The notes under the pieces are model-generated. The model searched no databases. It was not told where the DNA came from and saw nothing but the letters and a program-made list of their open reading frames with translations. A DNA stretch of 64,000 bases, taken from assembly GCF_042664895.1 (NCBI RefSeq), contig NZ_JBHTBQ010000001.1, positions 62,001 to 126,000 of the forward strand. The letters run 5' to 3'. Position 1 is the stretch's first letter. Each line of letters opens with the position of its first letter. Position numbers and translations under genes: made by a program. This DNA comes from Iodobacter arcticus (GTDB taxonomy: Bacteria; Pseudomonadota; Gammaproteobacteria; Burkholderiales; Chitinibacteraceae). Positions 8,312 through 17,189 of this stretch are shown here, in pieces.

Positions 8312-9799
8312 ATGCGCCCGGTATCAACAAATGGGATGCGCATGAAACATTGGCTCATGGCTCTAGCAACAGTTGTTCTAACGGGTTGCGGCGATATGCC
8401 GGAACAATCTTCCAACCGGGTTCTTCCTTGGGCAGAATCACAAGAACTCGTCGTACTGGTACAAAACGGTCCGACCACACTCTATGTCGATGCTGAAGGC
8501 AATTACGCAGGCTTGGAGTACGACCTCGTTACTCGCTTTGCAGTAGCAAATGGGCTGAAAGTGCGTTTTATCGTCACCAGCAGCTATGCCGAGTTACTCT
8601 CGAGGTTGAAGGGAAATGAAGCTCACTTTGCGGTGGGAGTGCAAAAAGGCTTTGAAAGCGAAGGACTCGCATTCGGCCCTGCCTACCAAAGCATTGAGCC
8701 GGTGCTGATTTACCCTAGCAACAAAACCGCTTCCAGCGTCTTAGCCGAGCTAAGTGCAGGTCAGGCCAGCATCAGCACCTTGCCGCAATATGCGATGGCG
8801 CTGAATAAGCTCAAGGTCAATAAACCGAATTTGAGTTGGCAAGTGGTCGAAGATGGCGATAGCGAAGACTTGATCGAGCGCGTTGCCAATGGCCAGCTTA
8901 GCTATGCCATGGTTGATTCGCACGCTGCGGATGTTGCTCAAAATTATTTCCCTAAAGTCGCTATTTCTCGCGAAATGGGCTCGGCGCAGCAGCTTGCATG
9001 GGCAGCCCCTGAGGCAGATAGCGAGCTGTTTACACTGTTTCAAGGCTTTTTTAGCAAAATGGCCCAAAGCGGTGAGATGCGCAGCTTACTCGACCGATAT
9101 TACGGCCACGTGAATCGTCTTGGTCAAATGGATGCCATGGCGTTTCTGGATAAGCGAAAAGCCACTTTGCCACGCTATAAAAAGTGGTTTAAAGAGGCTG
9201 AGGCCAAAACGGGCCTAGATTGGCGCTTGGTTGCCGCACTGTCTTATCAGGAATCGATGTGGGACCCGGAAGCGGTTTCGATGTCGGGTGTGCGTGGCAT
9301 GATGATGCTCACCAACGATACGGCAGAGCGCCTGGGCGTGAATCGCCTCGACCCCTATCAAAGCATTCAGGGGGGCGCTCGTTATATCCAGACCATGAAA
9401 GACAGCTTGGCTGAGAATATCACCGAGCCAGATCGTACTTGGTTAGCTTTAGCCGCCTATAACGTCGGTTTGGGTCATCTACTGGATGCCCGCGCATTGG
9501 CGGTGAAGCTGGGCAAAAACCCAGATAGCTGGGTCGACGTAAAAACAACCTTGCCACTTTTGCGTAATCCGCAATATTTTAAATCGGCTAAATACGGCTA
9601 CGCCCGTGGTGGCGAACCAGTGATTTTTGTTGAGCGCCTACGTACTTACTACGATATTTTAGTGCGCTTTGAGAGCCCTGTGCAAAACACGATGCCGGTG
9701 TTAAGCGAGAATATTGTGGTGCAAAACCCAAATAACTTGCCGCTGAACATCAATAACCGTGTGCTGGCAGCAAAGCAAGTGCGTACTGCAGCGCTTTAG
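8312..9799 (+). CDS. mltF: Membrane-bound lytic transglycosylase F (MltF)
   Basis: MltF cleaves peptidoglycan glycan strands to 1,6-anhydromuropeptides from the inner face of the outer membrane. The N-terminus has a lipoprotein signal with lipobox LTGC (Cys26). It is followed by a solute-binding-like domain (residues about 45-270) and a C-terminal SLT domain with the catalytic Glu314 in SYQESMWDP, then GVRGMMMLTNDTAERLGV. This domain order defines MltF. AGGAGG at 8294-8299 lies 12 bases before ATG 8312; ATGs at 8336 or 8342 would give a shorter, more usual signal peptide. Ends before a REP cluster. Confidence 0.93.
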   Translation: MRPVSTNGMRMKHWLMALATVVLTGCGDMPEQSSNRVLPWAESQELVVLVQNGPTTLYVDAEGNYAGLEYDLVTRFAVANGLKVRFIVTSSYAELLSRLKGNEAHFAVGVQKGFESEGLAFGPAYQSIEPVLIYPSNKTASSVLAELSAGQASISTLPQYAMALNKLKVNKPNLSWQVVEDGDSEDLIERVANGQLSYAMVDSHAADVAQNYFPKVAISREMGSAQQLAWAAPEADSELFTLFQGFFSKMAQSGEMRSLLDRYYGHVNRLGQMDAMAFLDKRKATLPRYKKWFKEAEAKTGLDWRLVAALSYQESMWDPEAVSMSGVRGMMMLTNDTAERLGVNRLDPYQSIQGGARYIQTMKDSLAENITEPDRTWLALAAYNVGLGHLLDARALAVKLGKNPDSWVDVKTTLPLLRNPQYFKSAKYGYARGGEPVIFVERLRTYYDILVRFESPVQNTMPVLSENIVVQNPNNLPLNINNRVLAAKQVRTAAL

Positions 9800-9809
9800 G
9801 CCTGCTTTT

Positions 9810-9946
9810 GTAGGGCGGGTGCAAGCTGCGTTTTGATTCTTGATGTATTTTTTTGCAGGTTTACGCAAAAACACGCGGGTTTCACCTGCCCTACGAAGTG
9901 TCGCTTTTTTTGAGAGTGAAGCCTGTAGGGCGGGTGCAACCCGCCG
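9810..9946. repeat. Cluster of three GTAG-hairpin REP copies upstream of gltX
   Basis: A degenerate copy (GTAGGGCGGGTGCAAGC) at 9810, an inverted copy near 9876-9897 (CGGGTTTCACCTGCCCTAC) and a good copy at 9925-9946 (GTAG plus GGCGGGTGCAACCCGCC). They are open in frame with gltX and artificially extend its reading frame upstream, but they are not coding. Confidence 0.85.
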
Positions 9947-10002
9947 ATGCTTCTAATCCGCTACAATATCGCCTTCCACGCTCTATTCTCGGTAGCTTTT
10001 CT

Positions 10003-11388
10003 ATGACTGTACGTACTCGTTTTGCCCCTAGTCCTACGGGCCTGTTACATATTGGTGGTGTGCGCACCGCGCTGTTTTCTTGGGCGCATGCACGCAAAAA
10101 TGGCGGTGCATTTGTACTGCGTATTGAAGACACCGATTTAGAACGCTCAACGCCAGAATCGGTTAAAGCGATTATGGATGGCATGCATTGGGTAGGTATT
10201 GATTACGATGAAGGCCCGTTTTACCAGATGCAGCGCATGGATCGTTACCGTGAAGTGGTAAAACAGCTATTAGCCAGTGGCCACGCTTATCCTTGCTATA
10301 TGTCCAAAGAAGAGCTTGATGTCATGCGTGCGACGCAAGAAGCTTTGGGCCTGAAAGCCAAGTACGATCGCCGTTGGAGACCCGAGGAAGGCAAGGTTCT
10401 GCCCGAGCCTCCTCTTGGTGTGCAGCCGGTATTGCGCTTCAGAACACCGCTTGATGGTGTGGTTGCCTGGGATGATCTGGTCAAAGGCCGTATTGAAATT
10501 GGCAATGTCGAGTTGGATGATCTCATCATTGCCCGCCCTGATGGCACACCAACCTATAACTTCTGCGTGGTGGTCGATGACTGGGATATGGGCATTACCC
10601 AAGTGATTCGCGGTGATGATCATGTTAATAACACACCACGCCAGATTCATATCTTTAACGCGCTAGGGGCTGCGGTACCGCAATTTGCCCATTTGCCGAT
10701 GATTCATAATGATCAGGGCCAGAAACTATCCAAGCGCCGCGATGCCGTGAGTGTGGTCGATTACGATAGCGCCGGTTATTTGCCGGAAGCACTGCTCAAC
10801 TATCTAGCCCGTTTAGGCTGGGGCCATGGTGACGATGAATGCTTCTCTATGGCGCAGTTTGTAGAATGGTTTGACCTAAAAGACGTATCAGCCAGCCCAA
10901 GCCGCTTTGATAAAGAAAAACTGCTGTGGCTGAATGCGCAGCACATCAAGACCGCCGATGCTGCACGCCTTGCTGATCTTGCTAAACGGTTCTTGGATGA
11001 AAAGGGCGTAGACCTGAGCCAAGGGCCTGCACTGGTCGATGTGGTTACGTTGTTAAAAGATCGTGTACAGACCATCGTAGAGCTGGCGACTGAGGCGACA
11101 TACTTCTATCAGCCACTCACTCCATCGGATGAAGTGGTGGCTAAGCATCTGACAAGTGACGATCTGGCCCGCCTGACTGTCTTTGCGAGTGAAGCTGCTG
11201 CATTAGAAGTATGGGATACCACAAGTATCGCCGCCTTTATCAAAGAGTTTTGCAAATCGCAAGGCGTGAAAATGGGGCAAGTCGGCATGCCACTACGCGC
11301 TAAAGTTTGCGGCACCACGCATACGCCTTCGGTGGATGCGGTGTTGGCTTTGCTGGGCAAGGCAGAAGTATTGAAACGACTGGCTTAA
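10003..11388 (+). CDS. gltX: Glutamyl-tRNA synthetase
   Basis: GltX charges tRNA-Glu with glutamate. ATG 10003 gives MTVRTRFAPSPTGLLHIGG, the standard start, and 461 residues. The HIGH-type motif is HIGG (His16) and the KMSKS-type motif is KLSKR at 241-245. The class I catalytic core is complete (EDTDLERSTPES, GDDHVNNTPRQ). The in-frame extension to 9853 runs through REP sequence and is rejected. A terminator follows. Confidence 0.97.
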   Translation: MTVRTRFAPSPTGLLHIGGVRTALFSWAHARKNGGAFVLRIEDTDLERSTPESVKAIMDGMHWVGIDYDEGPFYQMQRMDRYREVVKQLLASGHAYPCYMSKEELDVMRATQEALGLKAKYDRRWRPEEGKVLPEPPLGVQPVLRFRTPLDGVVAWDDLVKGRIEIGNVELDDLIIARPDGTPTYNFCVVVDDWDMGITQVIRGDDHVNNTPRQIHIFNALGAAVPQFAHLPMIHNDQGQKLSKRRDAVSVVDYDSAGYLPEALLNYLARLGWGHGDDECFSMAQFVEWFDLKDVSASPSRFDKEKLLWLNAQHIKTADAARLADLAKRFLDEKGVDLSQGPALVDVVTLLKDRVQTIVELATEATYFYQPLTPSDEVVAKHLTSDDLARLTVFASEAAALEVWDTTSIAAFIKEFCKSQGVKMGQVGMPLRAKVCGTTHTPSVDAVLALLGKAEVLKRLA

Positions 11389-11405
11389 GCGCGGGTGGTT
11401 TCAAA

Positions 11406-11434
11406 AAGCCGAACGATTAATCGTTCGGCTTTTT
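11406..11434 (+). terminator. Intrinsic terminator after gltX
   Basis: AGCCGAACGA-TTA-ATCGTTCGGCT with a T6 tract is placed 17 bases after the gltX stop. Confidence 0.93.
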
Positions 11435-11462
11435 TATGGGCGGAGGGCAGATATTTTGCCTT

Positions 11463-11570
11463 TGTAGGTCGTGGTGAGCGAAGCGTAATCCGACATTTAG
11501 GTTGCCATGGCAAATTACTTTGCTCATCTTGTCAACATTACAAAGCGCGTAGGGCGGGTGAAACCCGCCG
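11463..11570. repeat. Two dispersed repeats: GTAGGTCG type and GTAG-hairpin REP
   Basis: GTAGGTCGTGGTGAGCGAAG at 11464-11483 (continuing CGTAATCCGACA) is a second GTAG-initiated repeat type that is common in proteobacteria. At 11549-11570 is a perfect main-family REP, GTAG plus GGCGGGT-GAA-ACCCGCC. Confidence 0.75.
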
Positions 11571-11617
11571 CATTATAATGGCGAAGTTCTATCCTATCCC
11601 TTCTTGGAGTATCTCTC

Positions 11618-13162
11618 ATGCACGCCACTGAACGCTTACAATCGCTTACCCTTAGCCAGAAAGTAGCCCAGTTGTTTATGGTGGGATTTGATGGTCTTGT
11701 GCCCAATTCGCATATTGAAGAGATGCTTAGAGCGCATCAGATTGGCGGTATTATTTTATTTCGTCGTAATGTTGAAACGCCTTCCCAGCTTGCTGCCCTG
11801 AATTTACGCTTACAAGAAATCAACGCAGAGCAAAGCAATGTGCCGCTCCTGATTGGTACAGATCAGGAAGGCGGCATGGTGATGCGGATCGAGCATGGCG
11901 TTACGCCTTTGCCGTCAGCGATGGCATTTAAAAGCGCTGGCAGTGAGGCAGATTGCGAAGCACTCACCAAGGTGGGTAATGCCGAGTTGAAATCGCTGGG
12001 GATTAATATCAACTTCGCGCCAGTGCTGGATATTAATAATAATCCGCAAAACCCGGTGATTGGCGTGCGTGCTTATGGTGAAACCGTGAGCGAGGTCAAC
12101 CAGTTTGGTTTGGCCGCTTTGCGGGGCATGCAATCTGCTGGCATGGCAGCAACGGGTAAGCATTTTCCGGGGCATGGCGATACGGCGGTTGATTCTCATC
12201 ATGGGATGCCGGTGGTGACTCATGATAGAGCACGATTAGATGCCGTTGAGCTTGCCCCGTTTAGAGCAGCTTTTGGCGCTGGGCTGGATGCCTTAATGAC
12301 AGCTCATATCGTTTTCCCCGCCATTGAGCCAGATGAGAGTAAGCCTGCAACTATTTCACATGCCACTCTCACTGGCTTATTAAGAAATGAGTTGGCCTAT
12401 CAGGGCGTGGTGATTACCGATTGCCTAGAAATGGATGCGATTGGCAAGGGGGTGGGCACCGTGGCAGGCGCGGTATTATCGATTCAAGCCGGGGCCGATA
12501 TTGTGTTGATTTCGCATACTCCTGCTAAACAAGCGGCGGCTTTGGCTGCCGTGTTGCAGGCGGTTAAAGCAGGCGATATTTCGGTTGCGCGTATTGATGA
12601 ATCTGTACTGCGTATCCTCGCATTAAAGCAGCGCTATCAAATGTCGGATTGGGCAAACCTTGCGCCGTCTTTACTGGCCCCTGAAGCATTGCAATTATCA
12701 GCGCGTGTACATCAAGCTGCGATTACTGGCCAAGCCTTGCGATTAGATAAAAATAAGCCGGTCTTTTTAATGAGTGCCGAAGTGCGTAGTCATACTGAAA
12801 TCGATGAAGTGGCGCTTGGCAAAACGCCAGAGGCGCGTAACTCGCTGGCTCAGCCATTAAGCGAGCTAGGCTACAGAGTGAATGAGCAGTGGATTGCCTT
12901 GCAGCCTGATGCTGCTGAGCTTGATGCGGTGCTTAGCCAAGCGGCTCATGCTGAGCAAATTATTTTTGTATCTTACAATGCAACCTTATTTGCTGAGCAG
13001 CAGGCTCTGATTGCCGCTTTACCGCAAGACCGGCTGTGGCTGATCGCGGGGCGCTTACCTTATGATTTAGATTTAGCGCCAAAAGCGCTTGGGCGTTTAA
13101 GCTGCTGCGCTAACCGGCCCGCTGCATTACATGCATTGGCGCAAAAGCTGTGCACTGGCTGA
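11618..13162 (+). CDS. nagZ: Beta-N-acetylhexosaminidase NagZ-type (glycoside hydrolase family 3)
   Basis: NagZ removes N-acetylglucosamine from 1,6-anhydro-muropeptides during cell-wall recycling. The GH3 catalytic barrel is complete: GTDQEGG, the His/Asp dyad motif KHFPGHGDT at 181-189 followed by DSHHGMP, and the nucleophile Asp268 in VITDCLEMDAI. The protein has 514 residues, against about 340 for E. coli NagZ. The extra 170 residues form a C-terminal extension that looks like the second domain of two-domain GH3 enzymes such as the Bacillus type. No signal peptide is seen, so a cytoplasmic role is likely. TTGGAG precedes ATG 11618. Confidence 0.9.
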   Translation: MHATERLQSLTLSQKVAQLFMVGFDGLVPNSHIEEMLRAHQIGGIILFRRNVETPSQLAALNLRLQEINAEQSNVPLLIGTDQEGGMVMRIEHGVTPLPSAMAFKSAGSEADCEALTKVGNAELKSLGININFAPVLDINNNPQNPVIGVRAYGETVSEVNQFGLAALRGMQSAGMAATGKHFPGHGDTAVDSHHGMPVVTHDRARLDAVELAPFRAAFGAGLDALMTAHIVFPAIEPDESKPATISHATLTGLLRNELAYQGVVITDCLEMDAIGKGVGTVAGAVLSIQAGADIVLISHTPAKQAAALAAVLQAVKAGDISVARIDESVLRILALKQRYQMSDWANLAPSLLAPEALQLSARVHQAAITGQALRLDKNKPVFLMSAEVRSHTEIDEVALGKTPEARNSLAQPLSELGYRVNEQWIALQPDAAELDAVLSQAAHAEQIIFVSYNATLFAEQQALIAALPQDRLWLIAGRLPYDLDLAPKALGRLSCCANRPAALHALAQKLCTG

Positions 13163-13686
13163 GTGCACGATTACTGAGTTAAAAGCTAATCCCCGTGGTG
13201 ACTGTCGCCCGGGGTGTTTTCTTGCAAGGCATTTGTTGATCTGGTTTGCGAGGCGATATGCAGGCAATTAGTTGCATGCTAAATCTATTTGCTGTGATGT
13301 AGTTCTCGCCATTATATTTTGTTCTAATACCAATCATTCTTTCATATTTTTATTGCTTGCTTTCATTTTGTCATACAACCATGGTTGGTTGCCTTTTTTA
13401 TGAAAGAAAACGGATTTTATGTATTTAAAATCTATGGGAAGACGCATTTCTTCGTCTGTATTTTATGAAACTAAAAACCACTTAGTGCTCGTGTGATTTT
13501 TTATATATATCGCTAATACCAGATAAGTTTTTTTAGGAAAATTGCAGATTGAAATGATGGGCTGTTGTGGGTACAAATACGCCCAGAAAAAGCAAATTAA
13601 GTAGTTAGCCCATCCTAAATAAGTACTTTTTCTGTGCTGCAATTGCAGCTGAAATTGTTATTTTTTTAATAGATAAAGGAATTGCG
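13163..13686. other. AT-rich intergenic region without a gene
   Basis: This stretch of 524 bases is much more AT-rich than its flanks and shows no credible reading frame. A weak GC hairpin (CCCCGTGG ... CCCGGGG) at about 13190-13216 may end nagZ transcription. The rest probably holds the promoter of the PEP-CTERM gene, whose ribosome binding site AAAGGAATTGCG is at 13677-13686. Confidence 0.6.
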
Positions 13687-14310
13687 ATGAATATCTTAAA
13701 AAATACAGCTGCTGTTGTGGTATTAGCCAGTTTGTTTAGCCAAGCATATGCCGTTAATGCTTATGTAGATCAGTTTATTAGCTTTAAAGATGGATCGGGC
13801 AATAACGCAACCGCCTTGGGTAATGTGAGCGGTTCATCTGCTTTTTATACAGTAGGCGCAGTGAATCCTGCCCTCGTTACCGGTGCACCGGTTGCGGGTG
13901 AATGGGCGTCTTTGCCGCAAGCTTATGAAGCGGTGTATGGGTTTTCAAATCAGCAAGCTACAGGGTCCCTTGGGATTTACAGTGTGGCAAATGGGGCGCA
14001 TGAGGTTGCCAGTATTTTTGGGCGCTTAGGTAGTACGGCCAGCTGGACATTTATTGGTAAAGTAACTGAAGGTGGCGGTGTTGGTTTGGGTACACAGCTC
14101 GCATCACTTAGCTTAGTAGGCACAGGGTTAAGCGCGGTAAATCAAGTCATGGTTCGCAGCCAAGGCAGCGCGGGCGGTTCGCCTGGCTTTGATTTAATGG
14201 GTATTAGGGGAACGGGTATGGTGGCAGCCCCTGTGCCAGAGCCAGAAACTTATGCATTGATGGGCTTGGGCTTAGTTGCCTTGATGGCCCGCCGCCGTAA
14301 AAGAGTTTAA
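13687..14310 (+). CDS. PEP-CTERM sorting domain protein, exported
   Basis: The 207-residue protein has a signal peptide (MNILKNTAAVVVLASLFSQAYA). Its C-terminus has the PEP-CTERM sorting signal: VPEPETYALMG, a hydrophobic helix LGLVALMA and a basic tail RRRKRV. Such proteins are processed by an exosortase and attached to or released from the surface, usually with exopolysaccharide. The middle 150 residues are Gly/Ser/Ala-rich and I recognise no enzyme family. No exosortase lies in the window, so the processing enzyme must be elsewhere. Confidence 0.9.
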   Translation: MNILKNTAAVVVLASLFSQAYAVNAYVDQFISFKDGSGNNATALGNVSGSSAFYTVGAVNPALVTGAPVAGEWASLPQAYEAVYGFSNQQATGSLGIYSVANGAHEVASIFGRLGSTASWTFIGKVTEGGGVGLGTQLASLSLVGTGLSAVNQVMVRSQGSAGGSPGFDLMGIRGTGMVAAPVPEPETYALMGLGLVALMARRRKRV

Positions 14311-14320
14311 TCCCTATAAA

Positions 14321-14347
14321 AAAACGCCCCAGTTTGGGGCGTTCATT
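14321..14347. terminator. Bidirectional terminator between the PEP-CTERM and YitT genes
   Basis: AAAAACGCCCC-AGTTT-GGGGCGTT is flanked by an A run on the left and a T-rich run on the right. It serves both converging genes. Confidence 0.88.
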
Positions 14348-14362
14348 TTTATAGCGTACTGA

Positions 14363-14968
14363 TTACATGCCAATATATCGGTCGGGACGATGGTTAATTG
14401 CAATCGCCAGATTTAAAGCAAATGCGCCTAAAACAGAAATTAATAATTGCTTGTGGTCAACCACGCCAAAACCCACGCATAAAATAAATAGATCGACCAC
14501 CAATTGCACATAACCTGTGCGCCAGCCAAAGCGTTTTTGCAAATACAGAGCCAGTACGGTGACACCACCTAAGCTGGCTTTATGCCGGATTAGCATCAAA
14601 ATTCCAACACCTGCCAATAATCCGCCCATCAGCCCGGCAAAAATGGGATTAATATCGCCTAGATTAATTAAATCGGGTAGCCAACCGCATAGCAAGGCCA
14701 GCGTGCCTACACAGGCAAAAGTTTTGAGCGTGAATTCTTTACCCAGCATGCGGTAAGAAAAAATATAAATAGGCAGATTGATCAGAAACAGCACCGTGCC
14801 ATACGACCAGTGCGCAATATAGTGCAGCAGAAAAGCTAAACCGGTTGCGCCACCAGTAAGCAGCCCCGCTTGTTTAAAAAACTGAATCGCCAGCGCCATT
14901 AATAAGACACCCGTGAGTAATCCTTGCAAGTCTTCTAACAGAGTGTGGGCGTGTTGAGGCTGGGACAT
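14363..14968 (-). CDS. YitT/DUF161 family integral membrane protein
   Basis: The 201-residue protein has about five hydrophobic segments and the family pattern FFKQAGLLTGGATGLAFLL near residue 30, then KASLGGVTVLALYLQ. YitT-type proteins are inner membrane proteins of unknown transport or regulatory role. The start was set at 14968 (MSQPQHAHTLLEDLQG). The longer frame to 15046 adds 26 residues with no family support. Confidence 0.85.
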   Translation of the reverse strand: MSQPQHAHTLLEDLQGLLTGVLLMALAIQFFKQAGLLTGGATGLAFLLHYIAHWSYGTVLFLINLPIYIFSYRMLGKEFTLKTFACVGTLALLCGWLPDLINLGDINPIFAGLMGGLLAGVGILMLIRHKASLGGVTVLALYLQKRFGWRTGYVQLVVDLFILCVGFGVVDHKQLLISVLGAFALNLAIAINHRPDRYIGM

Positions 14969-15176
14969 ACAATACCGATTTAAAATAAAAAGCAGGGGCG
15001 GAGCATAGCTACGAATGCTATACGGGTAAACGGAAGGAAGTCGCAAAGTTTACATTTATTGCGCAAAATCAAGCCGCCGATCAGGGCGGGTAAGATGTGA
15101 CTGAAGTTAAGTCACTTTGAGGCCGATAAACTGGCGTATACCTTTATGCAAGACATTATTGATAGGGAGCTTTATC

Positions 15177-15734
15177 GTGATTAACTCTGTTTCTCAATCG
15201 AACCCCGTGAGCAGCGCTGCTTCAGCAAGTAAAGACATCAAAGAGAGCAAGGAAACAGATAAAAAGCCTGAAATCAACGCAGCAAGCATTCGTGCGCAAG
15301 CTAATCAGCAAATCTTGCAAGCTTCTTTGCAAGTCTCGATCAGTAGTGGCGATAAGCCGATGCAGCTTTTATTTAGAAGTGCCATCGATAAAATCAATGA
15401 AGTATTGCAGCCTGAATTTGGCGACGACGCGATTAAAAACGCGATGGGGCAAGATAATTCACCAGAGGGCACTGCCGGACGAATTGTGGCACTGTCCACT
15501 GGATTTTATGAAGCATTTGCCAAGCAAAGACCGGGGCAAGACCCGGAAAAAACCGCCGAAGAATTTACCAAGGTGATTCGCGGCGGGGTAGAGCAAGGCT
15601 TTAAAGAGGCAAAAGAGATTCTGAAAAGCTTGCAAGTATTGGATGGCACGATTGCCAGCAATGTGGAGAAAACCTATGAGCTGGTGCAAAAAGGGCTGGA
15701 TGACTTTTTGGCTAGCAAAAAAGTTAAGGCATAG
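15177..15734 (+). CDS. DUF5610 domain protein
   Basis: The 185-residue soluble, acidic-lysine-rich protein matches the DUF5610 pattern as I remember it: QILQASLQVSISSGDKP, DNSPEGTAGRIVALSTGFYE and a tail of TYELVQKGLDDF. Function is unknown. The first 45 residues are low-complexity Ser/Ala/Lys. GTG 15177 is chosen because GATAGGGAGC lies 8 bases upstream; an ATG at 15117 in the same frame lacks a ribosome binding site. Confidence 0.75.
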   Translation: MINSVSQSNPVSSAASASKDIKESKETDKKPEINAASIRAQANQQILQASLQVSISSGDKPMQLLFRSAIDKINEVLQPEFGDDAIKNAMGQDNSPEGTAGRIVALSTGFYEAFAKQRPGQDPEKTAEEFTKVIRGGVEQGFKEAKEILKSLQVLDGTIASNVEKTYELVQKGLDDFLASKKVKA

Positions 15735-15909
15735 CTGTTTGTTAGTGCTTCAGCAACCCTTAGAGTAAATCTCTGGCTTGCAATCGTTTCTGATGATTAT
15801 TGACGCGAATCGCTGGCTATTTAACAAAAAACCATCGAAATATCACCCAATCTGCTGTTTTCACAATAGGGTAGTCTTAAGCCTGACGCGTTGCGAAGGC
15901 AGTCCATTT

Positions 15910-15936
15910 GAAAGGCGGCGTAAGCCGCCTTTTTTT
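15910..15936 (+). terminator. Intrinsic terminator
   Basis: AAAGGCGGC-GTAA-GCCGCCTTTTTTT lies 176 bases after the DUF5610 stop. The intervening stretch has no gene. Confidence 0.85.
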
Positions 15937-16058
15937 ATAAAGCCAAATGGTGATAATTTTTAAGGTTTTTTGAACTGGTGCGAAATACGGCCTGCAGCCG
16001 CACGACGAGCGGTATTACCTCTCTTGATAAGATAACTGCTCAATGATTTTGGACTGGC

Positions 16059-17189
16059 TCAGCGGCTTCTAAAATAGGCCAGATACGAGCTATCTTCGGG
16101 TAGATATTTGCCAGAAGAGGGCTGCCAGAGCAAGCTCTGATCTCGCAATGCGCTGATGGCCGCTTGCACAGTTGAAACCGTGAGGTTGGTATTTTCAGGC
16201 AGCTCTGCGGCATATTGGCTTATTGCATTACTGGAAAAAGGCGCAAAGTTATTTTGCGAGTTGAGTGTGATCGTTTTAAAGATCGCACGTTGAATGGGGG
16301 TTAAAGCATTCACCGTGGTTTCAATCTCAAAAGCGGCTGATCTCACCATATTCAGTGCCACATCTTGGATGGAGTGCTCGATTGGCTCCAGCATATATTT
16401 ACCTAGCGCATCAATCAGCAAATCAGGCTTGCAGCCTAAGATTTGAAAAGCCCCCAAAGTGCTTTCGCGCTTTAGTTTTTTAGCTGCGTTGCTGCCGATG
16501 GCATCGTTGACTGCATAAATAAAAAACTCAATAAAATTGCTGTCTAGCAGCGGAAACTCCTCTACCGAGCTGCCATAAAATGCGCTCGTTTTCGGGCTGC
16601 AAAGATTGGACAGCTTATCCCGCTGCGAGCCGGTAAAAACCAGTACAAAATCATGCCCTGCCTGGTCAATTTGCTGATTAGAGGTATCACGGATTGATTT
16701 CAGCGCAAAGGTCGATTTTTTACCATCATCACTGCTTAAAGCCTGCTGCGCCTCATCGACTACCAGCATCACCGTATGGTTTTTTGCCCGCTCTTTCAGC
16801 TGCTGATAAGCCTCGCTAACTGATGTGGGGATGTCTTCAGCGGGAATGGTGAAATCAAGCTTGAACTCCCCTGCGCCAATTTGCCCGCCCGCAATTCCTG
16901 CCGATCTGGCTGTGCTTAGTAATCGGCCTTCCATTTCTTTACTTTTTTGATGCAAAGCTTCGCAAATCAATGCGCTGGGCGATTTATTCTGATCACTCCA
17001 TAAATCCACATAAATAACTAGCCAGCCACGGCTTTGTGCCTCAGGGATTAAATCATTATTAATAAATTGCGTTTTCCCCACCCGGCGCGGGGCAGCAAGG
17101 AATAGGTTTTTTGTGCTGCTGATTAAGCTCAGCCCACTGAGCGTATCGCAATAACGCTTAGCCAGATCGGTGCGGGGATAGTGTTTCAT
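16059..17189 (-). CDS. AAA-type ATPase with C-terminal winged-helix-like region
   Basis: The 376-residue protein has a Walker A motif APRRVGKT at 33-40, a Walker B MLVVDEAQQA with Asp145-Glu146, and a sensor-like segment VLVFTGSQRDKL near 212. The C-terminal 100 residues look like a helix-turn-helix (IQRAIFKTI, ISALRDQSLLW). This layout is shared by archaeal-type/Orc1-Cdc6-like ATPases found as stand-alone genes in bacteria. Role unknown; possibilities include defence, a mobile-element function, or regulation. It stands alone: upstream is the non-coding S-layer promoter region and downstream an intergenic gap. Both flanking intergenic stretches are AT-rich. Confidence 0.8.
   Translation of the reverse strand: MKHYPRTDLAKRYCDTLSGLSLISSTKNLFLAAPRRVGKTQFINNDLIPEAQSRGWLVIYVDLWSDQNKSPSALICEALHQKSKEMEGRLLSTARSAGIAGGQIGAGEFKLDFTIPAEDIPTSVSEAYQQLKERAKNHTVMLVVDEAQQALSSDDGKKSTFALKSIRDTSNQQIDQAGHDFVLVFTGSQRDKLSNLCSPKTSAFYGSSVEEFPLLDSNFIEFFIYAVNDAIGSNAAKKLKRESTLGAFQILGCKPDLLIDALGKYMLEPIEHSIQDVALNMVRSAAFEIETTVNALTPIQRAIFKTITLNSQNNFAPFSSNAISQYAAELPENTNLTVSTVQAAISALRDQSLLWQPSSGKYLPEDSSYLAYFRSR

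Noticed and set aside
9853..10002. Upstream extension of gltX by 50 codons
   Set aside because: The extension is made of REP hairpins; the normal GltX N-terminus begins at 10003.
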